64,000 nucleotides of DNA from Chitinophagaceae bacterium (GTDB taxonomy: Bacteria > Bacteroidota > Bacteroidia > Chitinophagales > Chitinophagaceae): the NCBI GenBank assembly GCA_013140985.1, contig JABFRU010000029.1:23540-87539 (forward strand), read 5' to 3'. A program made the position numbers and the translations under genes. Under the pieces are notes generated by a model, which ran no database searches, was not told the origin of the DNA, and was given only the letters and a program-made list of their open reading frames with translations. This document shows positions 8,547 to 17,140 of the stretch, piece after piece (position 1 is the first letter of the stretch; the number at the start of each line of letters is the position of its first letter).

Positions 8547-10349
8547 TCAGAAATAGTTTACAAACCCCAAATGAATTTTCGATTGCCGCAGGTTGAATTG
8601 CGTATCATCCCTCTTCCCAACTGCCCAGGCAAGGTTGAAGATGCCGGCTTTGGTTTCAAAAGCAAGACCAAGACCAGTGCCAAAATATGTATGATTGATC
8701 TTTATATCCTGGCTGCTGTTCCTTCCAAGACCACCGTCAATCAAAACATAGAAATAAGAATTTTGACCAACCAGGTAATGATACTCCATCGTAGCAATAG
8801 CAAATTGTGAGAGATATTGGCTTTCTTCATCAAAACCTCTCAGTAATTTATAACCTCCAATTTGAAATAATTCGTTGCGAAAAACATTTCCGCTTTTGAA
8901 CAACCCGGCATTGATCGCTGTTTTGATCGCATGTCTTTGTCCGCCCAATGGGAAATATTTTGCTCCCATTGCCCTGATGCGCAATTGATAAGTACTAAGT
9001 TTTACTGTATCATATAATTTATCGAAACTGAAATTGGGGTCATTCGGATCTTTCAGATCCAGTATTTGATTATTCTTTTTTACTTTCTTTTTACCTATCG
9101 TTGTTATTATCCTGAATTCATTTCCTTTTCTCGGGTTAGGGCGATAATTGGTATTATTCAATTCATAATCCAGCCCGATATTCCAGGAGCTTACATCGCC
9201 CACATCCGGCAGGCGGCGGTTTTGTAAAAGCAAAGCTGTATTAATTCCACCTTCGCTGACTATTGTCTGGAATTTTTGCAAGAAAAGTTTCCCCGACTGG
9301 TTATTATTCAAAACATATTGTGCTCCCAATTGAAAATTCACATTTAAAAAGCTGCTATCCTTTCTGAACATATCAAAAGAAAAATCCAGTCCGAACGGGG
9401 AATTAAAAAGATAAGGATGCTGATATAATATATTAAGCCTTGGCGATTTTACCTGTATCTGCTGCCAGTTGAGACCGATCGTTTCGCCGGCATTCAATGC
9501 GTTTTTCAAAAGAATATTTGCCTCGCCCGTTAATAATAATTTTTTAGATGATAACTGATCATTATTTGGCAGGAACCCAACCAATGCATTGACCTGGCTA
9601 CTTTTCTTTTGCTTCAGGTATAAATTTAAAACGGAACCGGTACCCAGCATAGTAATATTGAAAGGCTGCTCCTGTTCTACATAGGTCAGTTCATTCAGTT
9701 TTTTATTGATCCCGGATAATTTTCTCCTGTTATATATGCTTCCGTTGGGAATATCAAGATAACGCTGCAGATAACTATTAGAGATCTTTGCATTTCCATA
9801 CAAGCGGATACTGTCAATTTTATACAGCGGTCCTCTATTCACTTTTAATAATGCTGAAACTTTGTCGTTGTCCAGTTGAATGCTGTCAAGATAAACCCGG
9901 GCAAAAGGATAACCGGTGTTCTCCAAATGATCCAGTATTTTTTCTTCGAGGATATGAACCTGTGCAAAATCCATGGGCCTGTCAGCAAACATTCTTTCCT
10001 GCCAGCCAATAGCATCCAGCAAAGTTGTTTCAACGGTTTTTGCACTTACCTGCGCCCAGCGATATTGTTCTCCTATATATAATGTCACCCTGGCAAACTC
10101 ACCGTAATATTGAAGACTATCAATAGAGGCAGTAACATATCCTTTTGATTGAAGATAGCCGGGCAATTTATACATATATTCTTCGCAGGCGGCACGGGAA
10201 TCAAATTTTGTCTGCAACCCTGCATTAGATACAATAGTCGCCGAGTCCTTATCCACTCCTTTGATGTGCAGGTTGAATTTGTTCTGCGAAAAAGCAGAAA
10301 CGTTCAACAACAAAACAAGAACCGATATTTGTAGCCTGGACTTCTTCAT
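8547..10349 (-). CDS. BamA/TamA-family outer membrane protein (POTRA plus beta-barrel)
   Basis: A 600-residue protein with a signal peptide (SRLQISVLVLLLNVSAFSQ). POTRA-like repeats follow in roughly the first 230 residues (for example GPLYKIDSIRLYGNAKISNSYLQRYL), then a C-terminal barrel with LLRGFDEES, matching the conserved barrel motif of Omp85 proteins, and GLGLAFETKAGIFNLAWAVGK near the end. The final residue is Phe, as expected for a barrel. The protein is shorter than housekeeping BamA (about 800-900), so it is more likely a TamA-like or accessory insertase/translocase. It is divergent from hemW with only 38 bases between the start codons. Confidence 0.85.
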   Translation of the reverse strand: MKKSRLQISVLVLLLNVSAFSQNKFNLHIKGVDKDSATIVSNAGLQTKFDSRAACEEYMYKLPGYLQSKGYVTASIDSLQYYGEFARVTLYIGEQYRWAQVSAKTVETTLLDAIGWQERMFADRPMDFAQVHILEEKILDHLENTGYPFARVYLDSIQLDNDKVSALLKVNRGPLYKIDSIRLYGNAKISNSYLQRYLDIPNGSIYNRRKLSGINKKLNELTYVEQEQPFNITMLGTGSVLNLYLKQKKSSQVNALVGFLPNNDQLSSKKLLLTGEANILLKNALNAGETIGLNWQQIQVKSPRLNILYQHPYLFNSPFGLDFSFDMFRKDSSFLNVNFQLGAQYVLNNNQSGKLFLQKFQTIVSEGGINTALLLQNRRLPDVGDVSSWNIGLDYELNNTNYRPNPRKGNEFRIITTIGKKKVKKNNQILDLKDPNDPNFSFDKLYDTVKLSTYQLRIRAMGAKYFPLGGQRHAIKTAINAGLFKSGNVFRNELFQIGGYKLLRGFDEESQYLSQFAIATMEYHYLVGQNSYFYVLIDGGLGRNSSQDIKINHTYFGTGLGLAFETKAGIFNLAWAVGKRDDTQFNLRQSKIHLGFVNYF

Positions 10350-10387
10350 TGGGACACCACTAAATTATTCATTAAATCTCAAACGAT

Positions 10388-11506
10388 TTGGCTGGAATCT
10401 ATATTCATATACCTTTTTGTAAACAGGCATGTTATTACTGCAATTTTCATTTTGCTACTTCTCTTCGCAATAAAACTGAATTAATAAATGCATTGATCAA
10501 AGAAATCGACCTGCAAAAGAGTTATTTAAACAATGAAACAGTTGAAACGATCTATTTTGGCGGTGGCACCCCATCTTTATTAGCTGCAGAAGAGTTATCA
10601 GCTATCACAAGAAAGATCAGCTCAGTTTTTTTTGTATCGCAAGATGCAGAAATAACTCTTGAAGCAAATCCGGATGATATAACTGAAGAAAAATTGATCA
10701 GTTGGGAACAGACTGGTATCAACCGTCTTAGCATCGGCATACAAAGTTTTTTTGATGAAGACCTGCAATGGATGAACCGGGCGCACAATGCTCAACAGGC
10801 AATAGACAATTTGCAATTGGCAAAAAAACATTTTGACAACATAACGATCGACCTGATTTACGGTACTCCCCAATTGACCAATGAAAAATGGAAACGCAAT
10901 GTTGATATGGCTATTGCATTGAATATCCCGCATCTCTCCTGTTATGCATTAACGGTTGAACCAAAAACGCCGCTGCACAAAATGATACAGCAGCACAAAA
11001 GTGACGACATCAATCCCGATAAACAATCAGAACAATTTCTCTTGTTGATGCAATGGCTGGAAGAGGCCGGGTATGAACATTACGAAATATCCAACTTCAG
11101 TAAACCAGGTTGGCGAAGCCGGCACAATTCTTCTTACTGGAAGGGAAAAGAATATTTGGGCCTTGGTCCTTCAGCACATTCATATAATGGCGAAAGCAGG
11201 TGTTGGAATATTGCTAATAACAACCTTTATATTGAATCCATTAATAAGGGGGTTATTCCTTTTGATGAAGAAGTGCTGACAGCAACTCAGAAATTGAACG
11301 AATATATCATGACATCGCTGCGAACCATGGAGGGAATAAATTTAAAAATACTTCTTTCTCAGTTTGGGATCGGAGAAAATGAGATAATGAATAAAGCAAA
11401 AAAATTCATTGCACCCGGTCTGATTCAATCAGGAAATACTTCAATAACGCTTACCCGGGAAGGAAAGCTGTTGGCTGATGGGATTGCAGCTGAATTATTC
11501 TTTTAA
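10388..11506 (+). CDS. hemW: Radical SAM haem chaperone HemW
   Basis: A 372-residue protein with the HemW cluster motif Cys11-x3-Cys15-x2-Cys18-x-Phe (HIPFCKQACYYCNF) binding a 4Fe-4S cluster and S-adenosylmethionine. IYFGGGTPSLL, RLSIGIQSF and the HNSSYWKGKEYLGLGPSAHS block follow, all characteristic. HemW delivers haem to respiratory enzymes; it was formerly misannotated as oxygen-independent coproporphyrinogen oxidase. The start must be TTG at 10388: an in-frame stop (TAA, 10373-10375) lies upstream and no ATG precedes the catalytic motif. It is divergent from the BamA-like gene. Confidence 0.93.
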   Translation: MAGIYIHIPFCKQACYYCNFHFATSLRNKTELINALIKEIDLQKSYLNNETVETIYFGGGTPSLLAAEELSAITRKISSVFFVSQDAEITLEANPDDITEEKLISWEQTGINRLSIGIQSFFDEDLQWMNRAHNAQQAIDNLQLAKKHFDNITIDLIYGTPQLTNEKWKRNVDMAIALNIPHLSCYALTVEPKTPLHKMIQQHKSDDINPDKQSEQFLLLMQWLEEAGYEHYEISNFSKPGWRSRHNSSYWKGKEYLGLGPSAHSYNGESRCWNIANNNLYIESINKGVIPFDEEVLTATQKLNEYIMTSLRTMEGINLKILLSQFGIGENEIMNKAKKFIAPGLIQSGNTSITLTREGKLLADGIAAELFF

Positions 11507-11509
11507 AAA

Positions 11510-11731
11510 TTATTTATTGACAAAATAAATAATCACATTCAGTGCGCAACCTACGGAAATCACTGAAGTAAGAATGAAACTAAACCATTTAATGGGGTGA
11601 GGTTTTGTGCTGCCTTCTTTTCTTCCTTCCTGCCACTTATTGAACTCTATAACATTAATAACAATGAGGGTGATTGCAGCTATTAAAAACAGGGCTTGAA
11701 AAAAATTAACCATGGGGCTTTTTTTACCCAT
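11510..11731 (-). CDS. Small two-helix membrane protein of unknown function
   Basis: 73 residues from the ATG at 11731 (MGKKSPMVNFFQALFLI), with two predicted membrane helices (FFQALFLIAAITLIVINVI and WFSFILTSVISVGCALNVIIYFV) separated by a charged loop (EFNKWQEGRKEGSTKPHP). The start at 11731 is chosen because a preceding 36-residue frame stops at 11736, 4 bases away; the ATG at 11713 is the alternative. I recognise no family. It converges with hemW, whose stop codon is 3 bases away. Confidence 0.55.
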   Translation of the reverse strand: MGKKSPMVNFFQALFLIAAITLIVINVIEFNKWQEGRKEGSTKPHPIKWFSFILTSVISVGCALNVIIYFVNK

Positions 11732-11735
11732 GAAG

Positions 11736-11846
11736 TTAAAGCTTTTGATGATTATGTTTCCAGTAATCATATACCTGTTTTCCAACGAGGCAGAGCACCA
11801 TCACAAGGATGGCAGCAGGAGCAAAACCATGGTACGAGAGTGGCAT
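11736..11846 (-). CDS. Tiny putative membrane protein (36 aa)
   Basis: An ATG-to-TAA frame of 36 codons (MPLSYHGFAPAAILV, then a hydrophobic stretch, ending in YDYWKHNHQKL). It has one apolar segment of about 17 residues flanked by a basic/aromatic tail, the shape of a single-pass small membrane protein. It ends 4 bases before the next small membrane protein gene on the same strand, which suggests a translationally coupled pair. No family is recognised and there is no strong ribosome binding site, so the call rests on composition and spacing only. Confidence 0.4.
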   Translation of the reverse strand: MPLSYHGFAPAAILVMVLCLVGKQVYDYWKHNHQKL

Positions 11847-11860
11847 AGGGTATATTTTAC

Positions 11861-11935
11861 GTTTTAAAAGTTCAACAGTTTAATGGTCTAAGATTAAGTG
11901 TTCCCGGGTTTGTAATAACCTTTGAACTTTTAAAC
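11861..11935. repeat. Imperfect inverted repeat downstream of gpsA
   Basis: GTTTTAAAAGTTCAA (11861-11875) and TTGAACTTTTAAAC (11922-11935) are near-perfect inverted copies around a 46-base centre. Further TTTAAACTTTTGAA-like copies run on to about 11955, up to the gpsA stop codon at 11959. This AT-rich unit is the only content of the gpsA/36-residue-ORF gap. It may form a terminator-like structure for gpsA. Confidence 0.5.
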
Positions 11936-11958
11936 CTTTAAACTTTTGAACCTTACTT

Positions 11959-12999
11959 TCAGACCAAAACCTGTTCTATCCGTTTAAATCCTTCGGAGGC
12001 TTTAACATCTTCCCAAAGTATTTTATAGACCGTTTCAGCTATGGGAATTGCTGCATCCACGGATTTATTAATTGTATAAATACACCTGGCAGCGTTGTAT
12101 CCTTCAGCCACCATATTCATTTCAAGCTGAGCTGCTTTAATAGAATATCCTTTCCCGATCATATTGCCAAAGGTCCTGTTGCGGCTGTATAAAGAATAAC
12201 ATGTTACTAACAGATCACCGAGATAAACCGATGCCGCATAGTTGGGAGTTTTACGATGGGTGACAGGGTCCTCTCCGGCATGATCACCTACAGTAATATG
12301 TTCAACACCAAATTTTTTGAGGAAGCCGGCCATTTCATCCGCTGCATTGGCAATGTAAACGCTTAAAAAATTATCGCCATAGTCAAGGCCATGAGCAATA
12401 CCGGCACCCAATGCATAAATGTTCTTTAATACTGCCGCATATTGAACTCCCAGGATATCATGATTGGTAATAGTGTTGATATATTCTGTGGTAAAATGAG
12501 AAGCGATCTCTGAAGCAGCAGTGATATCGGATCCCGAAAAAGTAAGGTAAGAAAGTTTTTCTGCTGCTACTTCTTCTGCATGACAAGGGCCCAGCACGGC
12601 AAAATAGTTTTCAAGCGGCACATTAAATTGTTGTTGCAAATAATAGTTCAATAAAATATTCTTCTCCGGCAACAATCCTTTAATAGCAGAAACTACTTTC
12701 TTGCCTTTCCAATCTGCCGGTTTTAATGCTGCAAGACTTTCTTCTGCATAAGCCGACGGAACGGCAACGATCAATATATCAGAGTTTTTTACAACTTCAG
12801 TAATATTAGCAGACAAAGAAAGAAGCTTGCAATCAAATTTTACCGAGCTTAAATAATTTGGATTATGACAATGTGTTTTTATATGATCAATTGTATCCCG
12901 GTTTCTTATCCACCAATTGATAGGATGCTTCCTGTCTGTAAGAATTTTTGCCAGCGCTGTGGCCCAACTACCGCCACCGATGATACCAAAACGAACCAT
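11959..12999 (-). CDS. gpsA: NAD(P)-dependent glycerol-3-phosphate dehydrogenase
   Basis: A 346-residue cytoplasmic enzyme that reduces dihydroxyacetone phosphate to sn-glycerol-3-phosphate for phospholipid synthesis. It has the N-terminal Rossmann motif GIIGGGSWATALA, the middle FAVLGPCHAEEVA, the catalytic Lys segment AAVLKNIYALGAGIAHG, and the C-terminal signature GDLLVTCYSLYSRNRTFG-IGKG. Length is slightly above the E. coli enzyme because of an insert around GVEHITVGDHAGEDPVTHRK. It is a lone gene with no obvious operon partner; 61 bases separate it from the membrane-fusion gene upstream. Confidence 0.96.
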   Translation of the reverse strand: MVRFGIIGGGSWATALAKILTDRKHPINWWIRNRDTIDHIKTHCHNPNYLSSVKFDCKLLSLSANITEVVKNSDILIVAVPSAYAEESLAALKPADWKGKKVVSAIKGLLPEKNILLNYYLQQQFNVPLENYFAVLGPCHAEEVAAEKLSYLTFSGSDITAASEIASHFTTEYINTITNHDILGVQYAAVLKNIYALGAGIAHGLDYGDNFLSVYIANAADEMAGFLKKFGVEHITVGDHAGEDPVTHRKTPNYAASVYLGDLLVTCYSLYSRNRTFGNMIGKGYSIKAAQLEMNMVAEGYNAARCIYTINKSVDAAIPIAETVYKILWEDVKASEGFKRIEQVLV

Positions 13000-13060
13000 T
13001 GATTTCTCTGATTAAATGACAAGAATGATTAAAGGTAGTATAGCGCCAAAAATAAGCGGT

Positions 13061-14413
13061 CTATTTCCCGAAGAGTTTGTCCTTCGGCACCACTTTCACT
13101 TTCATACCCTCTTTTAATGTCTTACTAACAGCCGTATATGGATCCGTAACTACTTCGTCTCCTTCTTTCAAACCGTTAACGACCTCTATATAATTAATGT
13201 CCTGTATCCCTGACTTCACAACTGCTTTTTTTACTGTTCCATCTTTTTGCAATATAAATACTACTTCTTCAAGTTCATCTTCACCTGCACTTTGTAACTC
13301 ATTTGCCATGCCTTCTTCTTCCTTGTTTTTTTCTTCTTCCTTTTTATCCGCCATACTTTTATCACTTCCTTTTACTCTTGCATTGACAGCGCCAATGGGA
13401 ACGGCCAGTACATTATCTACCCTTCTCGTTTTTATATCGGCACTGGCATTCATACCCGGGCGGAACGGGAAAGTTTTATCAGCAAGGTCTTTATATGACT
13501 CAGGAAGTAAACGAATCCTCACTTCATACTCCGTTACATCGGTAGAAACAGCGCCAAGAGCAGAACTGCTCTTCGTACTACTACCAATCTTGGTTACCAC
13601 ACCTTTGAACTTGCGATTATTGTAAGCATCCACTTCTACGTCAGCTGAATCTCCGATATCAATTTTTACAATGTCGTTCTCCCCCACATCCACTCTTACT
13701 TCCAGCACCGACATATCAGCAACCGTCATCATCTCCGTGCCAATATTAAAACTATTGCCTGCCACTCTTTCCCCCTTTTTTACTTTCAATGAAGAGATCA
13801 CACCATTCATCGGCGCCGTGAGTGTGGTACGGCTGAGATCTTTATTTGCCTTGTTCAATCCAACCTGTGTACTCTGCACATTGGCCTGCAGGCTTCTTAT
13901 ATTTTGCTGTGCCGCTTTGTAATTAGATTGTGCCGAACGAAGTGTTGTTTCATATTGTTCCAGTTCGGCTTTGGAAATTACTTTATCATCGTATAATTTT
14001 CTATTACGGTCATAGGTTTGCTGCGCCAGGTTCACATTTGCTTCTAATGCATCCAGTGCGGCTTTTCCATTATCCACAGTTGCTGTTGATTGATTTACTC
14101 TTGATGCAGCTTCGTCTCTTTGCAATGAATAAATATCTGCATAGATACGGGCCAGCACTTCACCGCTTTTTACTGTATCGCCTTCCTCCACATTTAATTC
14201 TGTTATTTCCCCGGATATATCAGGGCTGATCTTTACTTCTACTTCAGGATAAATTTTACCACTGGCATTCACTGATTCAACAATAGTACGTTTGGCAGCT
14301 TTTGCTGTTGCCACTTTCTCCGTTTTCTTTCCGCCGCTCATTGCTTTGGCGCCAACATATAAAACAGCTGCAGCTCCAACAACGATAAGCGTCCATTTTA
14401 AACCTTTATTCAT
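13061..14413 (-). CDS. Efflux periplasmic adaptor (membrane fusion protein, HlyD/MacA type)
   Basis: A 450-residue protein with an N-terminal membrane anchor (WTLIVVGAAAVLYVGAKAM). A biotinyl-lipoyl-like half motif (VKISPDISGEITELNVEEGDTVKSGEVLARI), a long coiled coil (about residues 105-195) and the second lipoyl half (LTAPMNGVISSLKVKKGERV) follow, then beta-barrel and proximal domains. An odd Lys/Glu-rich insert (MADKKEEEKNKEEEGMANE) sits near residue 355. It links an inner-membrane transporter to the TolC-like channel encoded just upstream. No ABC or RND permease is adjacent, so the pump partner and substrate are unknown. Confidence 0.9.
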   Translation of the reverse strand: MNKGLKWTLIVVGAAAVLYVGAKAMSGGKKTEKVATAKAAKRTIVESVNASGKIYPEVEVKISPDISGEITELNVEEGDTVKSGEVLARIYADIYSLQRDEAASRVNQSTATVDNGKAALDALEANVNLAQQTYDRNRKLYDDKVISKAELEQYETTLRSAQSNYKAAQQNIRSLQANVQSTQVGLNKANKDLSRTTLTAPMNGVISSLKVKKGERVAGNSFNIGTEMMTVADMSVLEVRVDVGENDIVKIDIGDSADVEVDAYNNRKFKGVVTKIGSSTKSSSALGAVSTDVTEYEVRIRLLPESYKDLADKTFPFRPGMNASADIKTRRVDNVLAVPIGAVNARVKGSDKSMADKKEEEKNKEEEGMANELQSAGEDELEEVVFILQKDGTVKKAVVKSGIQDINYIEVVNGLKEGDEVVTDPYTAVSKTLKEGMKVKVVPKDKLFGK

Positions 14414-14473
14414 TGTATATAGTATGTTTATCGAATCTATTTCAAATATACAAGTCTCCCCTTTAGAGGAGTT

Positions 14474-15913
14474 TTATAGTTTCAATCCCTGTCCTTTATA
14501 GAACTCCAGCAATTTTATTTTAAACAAATAATCATATTGAGAATACAATAACTGGCTTTTGGCCTGCTGAAGATTTGTTTGTGTGGTAATAAGATCATAG
14601 GTTGACAACAAACCTACATCATATCTTTTCAGGGCATAATCGTAAGCTTTCTGTGCTGCCTCCACCGCTTTTTTATTGGCATTGAATTTCTGCAAAGACG
14701 CAACCGCATCATTGTAAGCTGTGTAAATATCTTGCTTTAATGTAAAACTGTTTTGTTCCTTTTGTAATTCTACCTGTTTTACATTCAGTTTTGAACGTTG
14801 CCATGCAGTCCTCAGCGCTCCGCCATTCATGATCGGAACACTTATACCTATTCCGATAGATTGTCTGAAATTCTGATTCAACTGGTCGAAGTAACCGATC
14901 TTCCCGGTAGTATAACTATCAAATGGCGATATGGAAAGAACTGTATAAGGGGTACCGCTTACAGTTACTGTACCTATAGGAAGGATTGATGATGTTCTTG
15001 ATTTAATTTCTTCTGCCCTGCTGTTAAACGCACTGCCCAGGCTTCCAAACAATGAGATCGTTGGATACATAGAACCCCTTGCCACGTCAACAGATTTTTT
15101 TGCTGATTGCAAATTCAGGTCATCCACTTTTTGCTGCGGCATATTTGATATAGCTAAATTATAAACAGTTTCGGGTTGCAAGTCGGCGAGATTCTCAACC
15201 GGTATCCTGTCGGCAGCCGGAGTAAAAACATCGAATGGCGTTGCTGCATCCAAATTCAACAATGCTTTCATCTGCAACAATGATTGCTGTGCGGCTGTTT
15301 CAGCAGTAATAAGATTAGAACTGTCAAGAGCCAATATGGACTCAAGATTAGCAGCGCTCAATTCCGGAAGTTTACCTGCATCCACTTGCTTGCGGGTGCT
15401 TTCTAATTGTGATATTGTTTGTGTGACCTTTGAACTTGCCAGGTTGATCTGTTCTCTCGCCAATAATATTTGCAAATAAGCTACGGCAACATTCAATGCA
15501 ATATCATTCTTTGCCTTTTCCACTCCTGCTTCAGTAGCTTTTAAATTCAGGCCCCTTGCAGTGATAGTATTCTTTTTGGTAAACCAATTAAAAAGATCGA
15601 CACTTGTCTGCAACGAATAGTTGTTGAAAAAATATCCTGTGGTGGTCAAACTAAAGTTGGTCGGGTCCTGGTTGCGGCCGGCACTATAACCTGCATTGGT
15701 GCTGAAATTAACGCCGGGATATTGCGCCAGCTTACTTTGTTTCAGATCGAGTTCTGCAAAACGAATCTGCAGGTCGGCTTGTCTCACTGAAATATTATGC
15801 TCCAGTGCATATTCAACACATTTTCTCAGATCCCATTTTTCACTGGCTGGTTGCGCAAAAGAAGATTGCAAAAAAAATAATGCAATAGCCAGTTGTATAT
15901 ATCGCCTGATCAT
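14474..15913 (-). CDS. TolC-family outer membrane efflux channel
   Basis: About 479 residues from the ATG at 15913 (MIRRYIQLAIALFFLQSSFAQ, a signal peptide). The 16 residues further upstream in the open frame are unlikely to be used. It has two OEP repeats: RKCVEYALEHNISVRQADLQ begins the first, and the second includes SIGIGISVPIMNGGALRTAW and KRYDVGLLSTYDLITTQTNL. It forms the trimeric outer membrane channel for the adaptor encoded 60 bases downstream, and the two are likely co-transcribed. The substrate is unknown. Confidence 0.92.
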   Translation of the reverse strand: MIRRYIQLAIALFFLQSSFAQPASEKWDLRKCVEYALEHNISVRQADLQIRFAELDLKQSKLAQYPGVNFSTNAGYSAGRNQDPTNFSLTTTGYFFNNYSLQTSVDLFNWFTKKNTITARGLNLKATEAGVEKAKNDIALNVAVAYLQILLAREQINLASSKVTQTISQLESTRKQVDAGKLPELSAANLESILALDSSNLITAETAAQQSLLQMKALLNLDAATPFDVFTPAADRIPVENLADLQPETVYNLAISNMPQQKVDDLNLQSAKKSVDVARGSMYPTISLFGSLGSAFNSRAEEIKSRTSSILPIGTVTVSGTPYTVLSISPFDSYTTGKIGYFDQLNQNFRQSIGIGISVPIMNGGALRTAWQRSKLNVKQVELQKEQNSFTLKQDIYTAYNDAVASLQKFNANKKAVEAAQKAYDYALKRYDVGLLSTYDLITTQTNLQQAKSQLLYSQYDYLFKIKLLEFYKGQGLKL

Positions 15914-15976
15914 ACCGCAAAAATAAATGAAATGAGTTGCGCTCCAGCTGATTTCTGGCAATTGGCCGTTAAATTG

Positions 15977-17140
15977 TCAATCTATTTTCGCAAGAGCCTG
16001 CGAGAGATCATCAATAAGGTATTTTGGATCTTCCAGCCCCACATAAATACGGACATAGCGATGCTCTTTATTGGAAGGATCAAAATCAGCAGGTGCAATA
16101 CCGGCGCATTTGGGAATGATCAAACTTTCATGCCCACCCCAGCTCACCGCCATCATAATATGTTTGAGTGACTCACAGAATCTTACTATAGTGTCCATTC
16201 TATTTGTTTTCAAAACAGCAGTAAATAACCCGCATGCCCCTTTCATTTGCTGCCTGGCTAATTGATACTGCGGAAAGCTTTCATCGAACGGGAATAGAAC
16301 TGATTCCACTTTTGGATGCTGTTTCATAAAAGCAACTACTTCTGCTGTTGATTTTGTGATACGTTCAAACCTTGCCGGCATTGTTCTTAACCCTCTTATC
16401 AAAAGCCATGCATTGAAAGGTTGAATACCACTGCCGATATTCAAATATTCACTGTTGAATATTTTCTTCATCATGTCATGTGCGCCGCTCAGCACACCAC
16501 CGAGAGTATCGCTATGCCCACTAATATACTTTGTTGCTGTTTGCATTGCCAGATCAATTCCCATTTCAATGGGCTTTTGATACAATGGCGAGCAATAACT
16601 GTTATCGAGTAAGGTCACAATATTCTTCGATCTTGCAAATGCAGCTACTTCTTTGATCGGTTGAATAGCAAAATCCCAGCTATTGGGTGATTCAAGATAA
16701 TAACAAGTTGTATTTGACTTTGTCGCTTCTTTCCAATTTTCAATTTTCGTTCCGTCAATATAAGTGGTTGTAATGCCGAAGCGGGGCAGAATCATATCAA
16801 ACATCCGTTGCGCCCATGTATAAGGTTTGGCAACTGATACGATATGATCGCCTGTTTTTATATTGGCAAAAATCCCGGCGAAAATGGCCGCAGCACCATT
16901 ATTAAATACCAAACAATCTTCCGCTCCATCCAGTGCGGCTAATTTTTTCCGGAGAATATCAACGGTAGGATTCAACCCACGGCTGTAGAGATAACCTCCC
17001 ATCTCATCTTCAAAAGCTTTGCGCAGGTCATCTACTTTATTAAAAACAAAATTGCTGGTCTGCATGATGGGCGGAGACACGGCATTGAAATAGTTTTCTC
17101 TGTCCTCTCCCAACTCGTTGATGATATGCGAAATGTCCAT
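15977..17140 (-). CDS. PLP-dependent Cys/Met-metabolism enzyme (trans-sulfuration family)
   Basis: A 387-residue fold-type I PLP enzyme. The cofactor lysine is in ATKYISGHSDTLGG, and YSRGLNPTVDILRKKLAALDGAE near the N-terminus matches the phosphate-binding Tyr/Arg segment of cystathionine gamma-synthase/lyase and O-acetylhomoserine sulfhydrylase relatives. The C-terminal VRIYVGLEDPKYLIDDLSQAL is also typical. The exact reaction (gamma-synthase, gamma-lyase or methionine lyase) cannot be fixed from sequence alone. Its ATG overlaps the stop of the upstream permease by one base (TGATG), indicating coupling and a likely role for the pair in amino-acid uptake and breakdown. Confidence 0.88.
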   Translation of the reverse strand: MDISHIINELGEDRENYFNAVSPPIMQTSNFVFNKVDDLRKAFEDEMGGYLYSRGLNPTVDILRKKLAALDGAEDCLVFNNGAAAIFAGIFANIKTGDHIVSVAKPYTWAQRMFDMILPRFGITTTYIDGTKIENWKEATKSNTTCYYLESPNSWDFAIQPIKEVAAFARSKNIVTLLDNSYCSPLYQKPIEMGIDLAMQTATKYISGHSDTLGGVLSGAHDMMKKIFNSEYLNIGSGIQPFNAWLLIRGLRTMPARFERITKSTAEVVAFMKQHPKVESVLFPFDESFPQYQLARQQMKGACGLFTAVLKTNRMDTIVRFCESLKHIMMAVSWGGHESLIIPKCAGIAPADFDPSNKEHRYVRIYVGLEDPKYLIDDLSQALAKID

